Part shown: piece by piece, positions 57,328 through 64,000 of the stretch
How positions within the stretch are numbered: the first letter of the stretch is position 1
Layout of the letters: the number at the start of each line of letters is the position of its first letter
Assembly (NCBI GenBank): GCA_030427205.1
Contig: JAUHXC010000017.1
Coordinates: forward strand, 124,001-188,000
Length of the DNA: 64,000 bases
Direction of reading: 5' to 3'
From: a bacterium
GTDB taxonomy: Bacteria > Myxococcota_A > Bradymonadia > UBA7976 > UBA1532
The notes under the pieces: model-generated
What the model was told of the DNA's origin: nothing
What the model saw: the letters and a program-made list of their open reading frames with translations, nothing else
Database searches by the model: none
Translations under genes and position numbers: made by a program

Positions 57328-58209
57328 ATGACGCTACAGGATCTCGAAGCGCTGCTCGCGCTCGCCCGCGGCGGCTCGATTCAGGCGGCCGCGAAGGCGA
57401 GTGGCGTGCCGCGGACGACCCTGCGCCGCCGACTCGACCGCCTCGAGGCGTCCGTCGGTGCGCCGGTCGCGACCACCGGGCCGAGCGGCGTGACGCTGAC
57501 GCAGGCGGGTCGATTTCTGGTCGCGCAGGCGCCGAGCATGATCAAGCGGCGCGCGTCGCTCTTGACCCGGGCTCAGCGCCTCGGCCACCACAGCGCCAAT
57601 CAGCTCCGCGTCCTGCTCACCACGGGGCTGCCGCCGATGTTCGTCGCCCGGGTCGCCGCCCGCCTGTCGGCGCTGGCCCCCGACCTGCGCTTCGACCTGA
57701 GCCACGCCGCGCGGCCCCTCGATCGCCTCGACGAAGACTTCGACGTCGTCGTGCACATGGGCGATCCACCGCCGCCGCGGGACGGCTATTCGCGCGTCGC
57801 GATGCGGCACCCGCGGCGGCTGATGGCCTCGACCGCCTATCTCGAGCGCCACGGGGCGCCGCTCACCGTCGAGGCGCTGTCGCGGCATACGCTCATCGGG
57901 CTCGCCGACGAGCCCCCCGCCTGGCCGCTGCTCGACGGCGGCGCCGTGCACATCCAGCCCGACCACGTGGTCGACGACTTCTACGTGCTCGGCTGCATGG
58001 CCGGCGCCGGGCTCGGGATCGCATACATGCCGCGCAGCGGGGCCGGCCTCGCGGCGGAGGTCGAGGCCGTCGTGCCCGTCCTCGAAGATCAGATCGGGGG
58101 CGAGGTCGTCTTTCGTATCTTCATGCCCATGCGCGCCATCACGGGGGGCGCGCCGCGCACGTTCATCGATCTGGCGCTGAGCCTCTTCCGCGATGACATG
58201 CCGCAGTAG
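57328..58209 (+). CDS. LysR-family transcriptional regulator
   Basis: The 293-residue protein has an N-terminal winged helix (LQDLEALLALARGGSIQAAA, then SGVPRTTLRRRLDRLEASVG, and LTQAGRFLVAQA) and a periplasmic-binding-protein-like effector domain (about 92-290; FDVVVHMGDPPPP, MAGAGLGIAYMPR). It lies 111 bases upstream of the cupin gene on the same strand. A palindrome sits between them, so regulation of the cupin gene is plausible. The effector is unknown. Confidence 0.9.
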   Translation: MTLQDLEALLALARGGSIQAAAKASGVPRTTLRRRLDRLEASVGAPVATTGPSGVTLTQAGRFLVAQAPSMIKRRASLLTRAQRLGHHSANQLRVLLTTGLPPMFVARVAARLSALAPDLRFDLSHAARPLDRLDEDFDVVVHMGDPPPPRDGYSRVAMRHPRRLMASTAYLERHGAPLTVEALSRHTLIGLADEPPAWPLLDGGAVHIQPDHVVDDFYVLGCMAGAGLGIAYMPRSGAGLAAEVEAVVPVLEDQIGGEVVFRIFMPMRAITGGAPRTFIDLALSLFRDDMPQ

Positions 58210-58224
58210 CCGCGCGCTCGGGTG

Positions 58225-58244
58225 GGTGTCCGAATGTGGACACC
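58225..58244. promoter_or_regulatory. palindrome between LysR and cupin genes
   Basis: GGTGTCC-GAATGT-GGACACC, perfect 7-bp arms with a 6-base centre, 16 bases after the LysR stop and 77 bases before the cupin start. The lack of a T-tract favours an operator over a terminator. Confidence 0.5.
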
Positions 58245-58320
58245 ATGCACCACGGCCGGTCGTATTCGGGCCCGTCCGCGGCTCTCATACTGACCGCACA
58301 CCCGGCACGGAGGATATGCC

Positions 58321-58896
58321 ATGACCGCCCGCCTCGAAACCACCACGACGTATACCGCCGAAGACTGCATCGTTCGCCCCGGAGAGGGTCGCAAGGTCGA
58401 CAGCGGGATGACCCTCAAGATCAACGCCAAGGACATGGATGGCTTCTTCGGCATGATGGAGGGCTGCCTCGAGCCGAAGCAGCTGCTCGCGCCGCATACG
58501 CATCGCCGCGAGACCCAGGCGGTCTATGTCATCGAAGGGGGCTCCCTCGAGTTCGAGGTGGGCGGCGAGGGCGGCCTGCGGTTCACGGCCGATCCCGACT
58601 GCTATGTGATCAAGCCCAAGGGCGTGGAGCACTGCTTCTGGAACGCCGGCGATACGCCCGTGCGCTACATCGAGCTCTCCACCGGCGCCAACTTCGAGGC
58701 CTTCCAGAAGACCACCGACCAGCTCAACAAGATCAAGGTCGCCCGCGACGCGGCGACCGAGTACGAGATGAAGATCCACGTCGAGCGCATCCCCGGGCTG
58801 ATGAAGCGCCATGGCCTGACCAGCGTATCGGGCCTCAAGATGCCGTTCATCCGGGGCATCGCCGCGCTGCTCGAGCGGCTCGGCCCCGACGCCTGA
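58321..58896 (+). CDS. cupin-domain protein
   Basis: The 191-residue protein has a single cupin barrel (about 35-125). Motif 1 is APHTHRRETQAVYVIEGG (HxH-x4-E) and motif 2 is KPKGVEHCFWNAG (with its metal-binding His), so a mononuclear metal site is likely. A helical C-terminal extension (about 130-191; LMKRHGLTSVSGLKMPFIRG) is not part of the basic fold. GGAGGA precedes the ATG. The substrate is unknown; a dioxygenase, isomerase or sensor role is possible. Probably controlled by the upstream LysR. Confidence 0.85.
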   Translation: MTARLETTTTYTAEDCIVRPGEGRKVDSGMTLKINAKDMDGFFGMMEGCLEPKQLLAPHTHRRETQAVYVIEGGSLEFEVGGEGGLRFTADPDCYVIKPKGVEHCFWNAGDTPVRYIELSTGANFEAFQKTTDQLNKIKVARDAATEYEMKIHVERIPGLMKRHGLTSVSGLKMPFIRGIAALLERLGPDA

Positions 58897-58939
58897 CCGC
58901 AGGCCGGGGGCCATGGGTTCACATGGCGCCCGCCTTCGG

Positions 58940-60259
58940 TCAGTAGAAGTTATGCCGCAGCGTCAGCGCGCTGTGCCACAGCACGCCGCCGGCGCGGTAG
59001 TCACCCACCGGGTCGCTCTCATCGACCTTGGTCATCTCGCGGCCTTCGATCAGGTTCAGCTGGCCCGACCACTCCAGTTGCAGCGGCGCGCGCTCCTTGG
59101 CGAGCGGGTTGCGCACGCGCCATGCCACACCCACCGAGAGCTGGTGCGCGTCGCTGTCGATGTGATTGTAGGGCCCCGTCTGCGCCGGCAGCGGCGTCGG
59201 GCGGAAGCCATAGCCGCCGCGCAGCATCCAGGCGCCTTCCGGGCGCCACTCGACGCCGAGCCGCGGGCTGAGCGTATCGACGGCGCCCAGGTCGACCACA
59301 TCGGTCTGCACCACCAGCTCTTCGAAGCCCACCGGCGCCGCGTTCAGGGAGACCACCAGCCGCGACGAGGGATCGGGGGCAGCGCTCCAGCGGGCCCAGA
59401 CCAGATCGGCGGTGAGGGTGAGCGATGGCATGGGATCCCACGCGGCGCCCCAGGTGAACTGCTGCGGGGTGTAGAGCGACGTGCCCGAGATGTCGACCGC
59501 CAGCGCGCCGACGCTCTGTACGATGGCTTCGATGGTGATGTCATAGCGCAGGTCGAGCGCGTCGCGAAAAGAGAAGCCCAGCTTCACGTCGTCGGTCGGG
59601 GTGACCAGGACGCCGGTGGTGACCGCGCCGGTGGGGCGCACGGCCACGGTCAGCCCCTTGCGCACGAAGCGCTGCGACAGCAGATCGAGCTCGACGGTGG
59701 CGTTGCCGTCCAACGCGCCGAGGAACTGCACGCCCGCGCCGAGCGATACCCGCTCGTGCACCTCGACGGCGACGCCGAACGCCAGGATGAGCTTGTCGGT
59801 GAGTGATTCGTAGCGATAGAAGTGCGGCCGCTGCGGGTCGACGCCGTCGAGCCGGGTGACTTCGATGGTCGGCAGGTACAGACCCGCGCCGAGGGCGACG
59901 CGGTCGTCGATGCGTCCGCCGAGCGGGATCACCAACCCGACGTGCGCGCCCAGGTTGGGGGCGGGCAGCTCGTCGGTGGGCCCGCCGGGCTCGGCGGGGC
60001 GGTCGCGCTCGATGGTGAGGCTGGGATAGACCAGCCCCAGGCCGACGCCCACTTCGGGGTGCGGCGCGCCGGCGAGCGCGGCGGGGTTGTAATAGACCGC
60101 GGTGAAGTCTTCGCCCGCCGCGACGTGCGCGTTGCCCATGGCGGTGGCCCGCGCGCCGAAGCCATAGGCATCCCATACGCTGGCATGGGTCGCCGTGGCA
60201 AACAGCAATGCCATGAGCGATGCGATACATGCCAGCGCGAGGGCGGGTCGGTGTCTCAC
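58940..60259 (-). CDS. FadL/OmpP1/TodX-type outer-membrane transport protein
   Basis: 439 residues from the GTG at 60259, whose GTGA overlaps the nadC stop. The signal peptide is LALACIASLMALLFATATHA-S. The mature start AYGFGARATAMGNAHVAAGE, then FTAVYYNPAAL, is the classical FadL N-terminus, whose hatch plugs the barrel. Alternating strand patterns follow, and the last residues end in aromatic Tyr (LRHNFY) as outer-membrane barrels do. FadL-type porins take up long-chain fatty acids or other hydrophobic compounds. It is co-transcribed behind nadC. Confidence 0.87.
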   Translation of the reverse strand: MRHRPALALACIASLMALLFATATHASVWDAYGFGARATAMGNAHVAAGEDFTAVYYNPAALAGAPHPEVGVGLGLVYPSLTIERDRPAEPGGPTDELPAPNLGAHVGLVIPLGGRIDDRVALGAGLYLPTIEVTRLDGVDPQRPHFYRYESLTDKLILAFGVAVEVHERVSLGAGVQFLGALDGNATVELDLLSQRFVRKGLTVAVRPTGAVTTGVLVTPTDDVKLGFSFRDALDLRYDITIEAIVQSVGALAVDISGTSLYTPQQFTWGAAWDPMPSLTLTADLVWARWSAAPDPSSRLVVSLNAAPVGFEELVVQTDVVDLGAVDTLSPRLGVEWRPEGAWMLRGGYGFRPTPLPAQTGPYNHIDSDAHQLSVGVAWRVRNPLAKERAPLQLEWSGQLNLIEGREMTKVDESDPVGDYRAGGVLWHSALTLRHNFY

Positions 60260-61116
60260 CCCTGGATCTCGGCGGCGATGTCGGCGGCGGGCGCCGAGTG
60301 GGTCAGGGCCCCGACGGCGATGAGATCGACGCCGGCTTCGGCGAACGCGCGCACCGTATCGAGCGTGATGCCGCCGCTGGCTTCGATGATCGCCCGCCCG
60401 GCGGCCCGCTCGACGGCCTGCTTCACCTGGGCCGGGGTGAAGTTGTCGAGCAGCACCACATCGGCGCCGGCGTCGAGCGCGGCGTCGAGGCCGGCGACGT
60501 CTTCGACCTCGACCTCGATGCGCAGCGAATGTGGGGCGTTCGCCCGCGCCGCCTTGACCGCGGCGGCGACCCCGCCAGCGGCCTCGAGGTGGTTGTCCTT
60601 GATCAAGATGCCGCCGTCGAGCGCCATGCGGTGGTTGGCCGCGCCGCCCACGCGGGTGGCGTACTTGTCGATCATGCGCCAGCCGGGCAGCGTCTTGCGG
60701 GTATCGACGATGCGGGCGGCGGTGCCGTCGACGGCGTCGACGAACGAGCGGGTGAGCGTCGCGACGCCGCTGGTGCGCTGCAGCAGGTTCAGCGCGGTGC
60801 GTTCGATGGCCAGCAATGTGCGCAGGCGCCCGGTCATCCGGGCCAGCGGGGTGCCGGCGTCGACGAGATCGCCCTCGGCGGCCGTCCAACTGATGCTCGG
60901 CGCGCCGGGGCCGAAGCGCCACAGCAGGCGGTCGACCACGGGCGAGCCGCAGAGGACCAGCCGTTGGCGGGCCTCGATGCGCATCACCGCCATGGCCTCG
61001 GCCGGCACGAGGGCCGCGGCGGTGACGTCGCCGCAGCCGAGGTCTTCGGCCAGGGCCAGGTCGAGCAGGGCGTCGAGATGCGGGGTGGGCACGAACTCGG
61101 GCGTGGCACGCTTCAT
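60256..61116 (-). CDS. nadC: nicotinate-nucleotide pyrophosphorylase (carboxylating), quinolinate phosphoribosyltransferase
   Basis: A 286-residue cytoplasmic enzyme of NAD synthesis that turns quinolinate and PRPP into nicotinate mononucleotide, pyrophosphate and CO2. Motifs are ALAEDLGCGDVT (~19-30), ERTALNLLQRTSGVATLT, VDTRKTLPGWRMIDKYA, GGAANHRMALDGGILIKDNH and IEVEVEDV, with VLLDNF and IEASGGIT near the end. Its length and motif order match NadC. It is first of a two-gene minus-strand unit with the FadL-like gene, and divergent from the metallopeptidase gene. Confidence 0.96.
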   Translation of the reverse strand: MKRATPEFVPTPHLDALLDLALAEDLGCGDVTAAALVPAEAMAVMRIEARQRLVLCGSPVVDRLLWRFGPGAPSISWTAAEGDLVDAGTPLARMTGRLRTLLAIERTALNLLQRTSGVATLTRSFVDAVDGTAARIVDTRKTLPGWRMIDKYATRVGGAANHRMALDGGILIKDNHLEAAGGVAAAVKAARANAPHSLRIEVEVEDVAGLDAALDAGADVVLLDNFTPAQVKQAVERAAGRAIIEASGGITLDTVRAFAEAGVDLIAVGALTHSAPAADIAAEIQG

Positions 61117-61269
61117 GGCCCGGGGGTAGCACGGTCGGGGCAGGGGAGCAATCGATGCGCGCGCGGGCCGCGTCGATGGGGAAGGCGCGCCGTCCGTCGT
61201 CTGTTGCACCGCTGTCGAGCCCACGCTAACGTGCCGCACCCTCGGCCCCTGCTCTCGGAGGTCCTCGCC

Positions 61270-62505
61270 ATGATTCCGGTCGTCGCGATCGCCATCGCCC
61301 TGGCCCAGCTCGCCCCGTCCGCCGACGCGCCGAAGGCCGATCCGGCGGCGCTCGAGAAGATGGCGGTCGATATCCTCGCCCAGCTCGAAGAGATGCGCGA
61401 TCAGAAGCTGTCCAAGCCCCTCGAGATGGGGGTCAAGGACAAGGCCGAGGTCACCGCCTTCATCAACGAGCGGCTGCGCGACGAGTATGGCCCGGCGAAG
61501 GTCGCCGCCGAGGGGCGCATGCTCAAGCTGATGGGCCTGCTGCCGCAGCCGATGGACTACGGCAAGTTCATCGTCAGCCTGATGACCGAGCAGGTGGCCG
61601 GCTTCTACGACCATACCCGGCAGGAGCTGCACATCGCGTCGTGGCTGCCGGCGATGATGCAGCCGTCGGTGATGGCCCACGAGATCTTCCACGCCATCCA
61701 GGATCAGGAGTGGGGCGGCGGCAAGCTCATCGACTCGAAGACCTACAGCCCCGACGCGGTGCTGGCCCACGCGGCGCTGCTCGAGGGGGATGCGACCATC
61801 GTGATGTTCGACTGGCAGCAGGCCGCGGCCGGTGTGCCCAGCGACGTGGCGACGAGCAAGGCGGCGATCTACGGCATCGCCGCGAGCCTGCCGATGCAGA
61901 TGGCGAGCCCGCAGTTCCCGGTGATGTCGGTCGCGCCGGACTACCTCAAGCAGTCGCTCATCTTCCCCTATCAGCAGGGGCTGTTGTTCGTCGGCGCCCT
62001 GCGCCAGAGCGGCATGAGCTGGGCCGATGTGCGCAAGGTCTACGACGATCCGCCGGCCTCGACCGAGCAGATCCTGCACCCCGAGCGCTACATCGAGCGC
62101 GATCATCCGTCGACGGTGACCCTGCCGGGGCCGCTGGTGCCCGGCTTCGAGCGCACCTGGGACGGCGCGGCGGGGGAGTTCCATCACCGGCAGATTCTGC
62201 TGACGAAGCTGTCGACCCCCGACGCGATCGAAGGCGCCGCCGGCTGGGACGGCGACATGACCGTGCTCGAGGTCAAGGGCGAAGAGGCCTACGCGGTGAT
62301 GCTGTCGACGTGGGACTCCGCCGAGGAGGCGATGGGCTGGGTGAGCGCCTTGCGCCGGGTGCACGAGAAGCGACAGCCGCCGCTGCCGGCGCTGGTCATC
62401 CACCATCAGGGCACCGAGGTGACGGCGGTCTGGTCGGAGGACGCCGCGCTGGCCAACAAGGCGCTCGAGGCGGCCAAGAAGACGGCGAAGGTCGAGCGAA
62501 AGTAG
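61270..62505 (+). CDS. exported zincin-type metallopeptidase-like protein
   Basis: 411 residues with GGAGGTCC before the ATG and a short N-terminal hydrophobic segment (MIPVVAIAIALAQLAPSADA) that may be a signal peptide. The zinc motif is MAHEIFHAIQDQ (~136-147; HExxH). A downstream Glu in ALLEGDATIV (~175-184) could be the third zinc ligand, as in gluzins. The surrounding pattern HEIFHAIQDQEW ... LLEGDA recurs in uncharacterised bacterial predicted peptidases. Substrate unknown. A TAACGT -10-like hexamer lies about 40 bases upstream. The stop is inside the palindromic element at 62503. Confidence 0.8.
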   Translation: MIPVVAIAIALAQLAPSADAPKADPAALEKMAVDILAQLEEMRDQKLSKPLEMGVKDKAEVTAFINERLRDEYGPAKVAAEGRMLKLMGLLPQPMDYGKFIVSLMTEQVAGFYDHTRQELHIASWLPAMMQPSVMAHEIFHAIQDQEWGGGKLIDSKTYSPDAVLAHAALLEGDATIVMFDWQQAAAGVPSDVATSKAAIYGIAASLPMQMASPQFPVMSVAPDYLKQSLIFPYQQGLLFVGALRQSGMSWADVRKVYDDPPASTEQILHPERYIERDHPSTVTLPGPLVPGFERTWDGAAGEFHHRQILLTKLSTPDAIEGAAGWDGDMTVLEVKGEEAYAVMLSTWDSAEEAMGWVSALRRVHEKRQPPLPALVIHHQGTEVTAVWSEDAALANKALEAAKKTAKVERK

Positions 62506-62671
62506 GAGTCCGTCGTGCATAGATCGACACGTCGCCCAGCACGGCCCCGTCTGCCGATTTCGGCGTCGTCAGGTGCTCGAAATACCCCAGGTATTCCTGC
62601 GACCTTCCTCCTTGAACTCGGCAGACGGCCCCGCACTGTGCTCGGTCGTCTACGCACGACGGCCTCCTAGC
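62503..62671. repeat. long imperfect inverted repeat (REP/MITE-like element)
   Basis: The gap from the metallopeptidase stop to the plsY ATG is almost wholly one imperfect palindrome. TAGGAGTCCGTCGTGCATAG at the left is matched by the reverse complement of CTACGCACGACGGCCTCCTA at the right. CCCCGTCTGCCGA is matched by TCGGCAGACGGCC, and the centre is ATACC-CCA-GGTAT. There is no open frame or transposase. A partial second copy is at 2052-2090. Transcribed, it would fold into a long hairpin and may act as a terminator between the two genes. Confidence 0.75.
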
Positions 62672-62672
62672 C

Positions 62673-63356
62673 ATGGATCCGCTGCACCTCGCGCTGTGTG
62701 CGCTCGGCGGCTACCTGGCCGGCTCGATCCCCACCGGCGTCCTGCTCGGGCGCGTCGCCGGCAAGGACCCGCGCTCCGAGGGCAGCGGCAACATCGGCGC
62801 GTCGAACGTCACTCGCACCCTGGGCAAGAAGCTGGGCGCGGTCACCCTGGTGGTCGACGTGCTCAAGGGTCTGCTGCCGACCATGGCCGCGGCAAAGCTG
62901 CTGCCCGCCGAGGTGGCCCTCGAGGGCGCGCTGGTCACCGGCTTCGCGGCGGTGGTCGGCCATTGCTTCCCGGTGTGGCTGAAGTTCCGCGGCGGCAAGG
63001 GCGTGGCGACCAGCTTCGGCGCGGTCGCCGGGGTCATGCCGGTGGTTGGCCTCGTCGCCGCGCTGGTCTGGGCCATGCTGGTCTTCTTCACCCGTATTCC
63101 GACCATCGGCAGCGTCGTCGCCGCGGCGCTCTTCGTGGTGCTGGCCTACGTCGAGAGCCACCCCTTCGCGGTGCACCTGTTCACGCTCGCGCTGTTCGCG
63201 CTGATCGTGGTGCGCCACGCCAGCAACCTGCGGGTGCTGCGCGATCGGTGGAGCAAGAAGCCGCCCAAGACCTACAAGCGCCCGCCGCGGCCGGCCCATC
63301 GCCAGCCGACGCCCAAGGGCACCAAGCCGCGCGCGCCGGGCGACAAGAAGCGCTGA
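62673..63356 (+). CDS. plsY: acyl-phosphate:glycerol-3-phosphate acyltransferase
   Basis: A 227-residue inner-membrane enzyme that transfers an acyl group from acyl-phosphate to glycerol-3-phosphate, the first step of phospholipid synthesis. Family motifs are GSIPTG (~18), EGSGNIGASNVTR (~36-48), VVGHCFPVWLKFRGGKGVAT (~90-109) and a set of about five membrane helices. The C-terminal tail (about 195-227; PPKTYKRPPRPAHRQPTPKG) is longer and more basic than usual and should be cytoplasmic. It lies directly after the palindromic element; no Shine-Dalgarno is seen outside the element. Confidence 0.95.
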   Translation: MDPLHLALCALGGYLAGSIPTGVLLGRVAGKDPRSEGSGNIGASNVTRTLGKKLGAVTLVVDVLKGLLPTMAAAKLLPAEVALEGALVTGFAAVVGHCFPVWLKFRGGKGVATSFGAVAGVMPVVGLVAALVWAMLVFFTRIPTIGSVVAAALFVVLAYVESHPFAVHLFTLALFALIVVRHASNLRVLRDRWSKKPPKTYKRPPRPAHRQPTPKGTKPRAPGDKKR

Positions 63357-63360
63357 GGCC

Positions 63361-64000
63361 CTACTCGGCGCCGCCGTAGCTGATCCCGCCCAGCGCCAAC
63401 CAGCGCTCGTAGTCCGGGCCGGTGCCGAAAGGCGAGCCCCACCAGCCGCCGTGCATGACCGCCGACCAGCGCCCGAACAGCGGCCGCTCGAGCCGCAGCG
63501 CGACCGCCGAGCGCCCCTCGTCCTGCAACGTCTGCTCGTCGGGCAGGAAGAGCTGCTCGTCGTGCCGGATGCGCACGAGGCTGATCCGCCCCGACACGAG
63601 CAGGGCCCCGGGCAGCGGCGCGGTGCCGGTCAGCGTCAGGGCGTGGCGCGCGTAGCCGCCGCCCTCGCGGGTCGAGTCGTTGACGCTGTAGGCGTATTGC
63701 GCGGCGAGCAGCGCCGGCCCCGACCAGCGCAGGCCGCCGCCCAAGCGCAGGATGCGGTCGTTGGGCGTCTCGCTCTGCGCGCCGCGATAGCGGCGATCGA
63801 GCCATTCCCCGAAGGCGCTGAGGGCCCAGCGTCCGGGTGACCAGCCGGCCGAGAGGCGGGCCCCGCCGCTGGTGGCGTCGAAGCGGGCGTCGGGCTTGTA
63901 GTGGAAGCGCTCGCCCACCGCCGCGAGCTGCAGCGAGAGGTCGTCGGCCGAGAGGCCCAGCGGGATCGTCGCCCGCAGGTGGCTGAAGTCCCGCGGATGG
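63361..64000 (-). CDS. outer-membrane beta-barrel protein, 5' end outside window
   Basis: The frame is open to the window edge; the visible C-terminal ~212 residues begin at HPRDFSHLRATIPLGLSADD. The sequence is a run of amphipathic beta strands with aromatic belts (GGARLSAGWSPGRWALSAFG, LGGGLRWSGPALLAAQYAYS, GRWSAVMHGGWWGSPFG) ending ISYGGAE. This looks like the barrel part of a larger outer-membrane protein. The N-terminal part and so the specific family cannot be judged. Its end lies 4 bases after the plsY stop (convergent). Confidence 0.7.
   Translation of the reverse strand, partial: HPRDFSHLRATIPLGLSADDLSLQLAAVGERFHYKPDARFDATSGGARLSAGWSPGRWALSAFGEWLDRRYRGAQSETPNDRILRLGGGLRWSGPALLAAQYAYSVNDSTREGGGYARHALTLTGTAPLPGALLVSGRISLVRIRHDEQLFLPDEQTLQDEGRSAVALRLERPLFGRWSAVMHGGWWGSPFGTGPDYERWLALGGISYGGAE

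Overview
The window is about 64 kb of very GC-rich bacterial chromosome. Many lipoproteins carry Asp/Pro/Ala-rich linkers and calcium-type DxDGD repeats. There is a Ser/Thr protein kinase, formylglycine-generating-enzyme (FGE)-like lipoproteins and secreted DUF1501/DUF1552-type plus c-type-cytochrome proteins. The polyunsaturated fatty acid (PUFA) synthase cluster runs enoyl reductase, then KS-MAT-ACP-KR-DH, then KS-CLF-AT-DH-acyltransferase. Together these point to Myxococcota (formerly Deltaproteobacteria). No rRNA, tRNA, CRISPR array or intact insertion sequence was recognised.

Layout. 0-5.4 kb: 3' end of trmB, a decayed regulatory-propeller gene, a GT4 glycosyltransferase overlapping a GGCT-fold gene, and a K+ channel with an RCK tail. 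5.4-19 kb: two FGE-like lipoproteins, a 2,237-residue lipoprotein made of five tandem modules, a small esterase and two unknowns. 19-24 kb: membrane di-iron hydroxylase, a flavoprotein next to an ECF41-like sigma factor, an FGE-like membrane protein and a DoxX protein. 24-31 kb: a signalling region with a TPR-like exported protein, a Ser/Thr kinase divergently paired with a CHAT protease, a long array of degenerate 42-43-bp repeats, and a von Willebrand A (vWA) protein. 31-34.4 kb: a collapsed MmyB-type regulator/hydrolase divergon, a lipoprotein and purU. 34.5-52.3 kb: TetR regulator and the PUFA synthase operon. 52.3-64 kb: DUF1501/1552-type protein with a dihaem lipoprotein, a membrane-anchored CARF protein, LysR and cupin genes, FadL-like porin with nadC, a metallopeptidase, plsY, and an outer-membrane beta-barrel cut by the window edge.

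How the genes work together. The three Pfa proteins form one iterative megasynthase whose last domain is a lysophosphatidate-type acyltransferase, so product is probably passed straight to phospholipid. plsY (glycerol-3-phosphate acylation) and a FadL-like porin lie 7-10 kb downstream and fit a lipid theme, but the link is only positional. The most novel-looking unit is the kinase/CHAT pair. The two proteins have unrelated cytoplasmic catalytic domains but the same eight-cysteine C-terminal domain beyond a transmembrane helix, and they are read from back-to-back promoters. The membrane-CARF protein, with no CRISPR locus in sight, is the second most interesting item.
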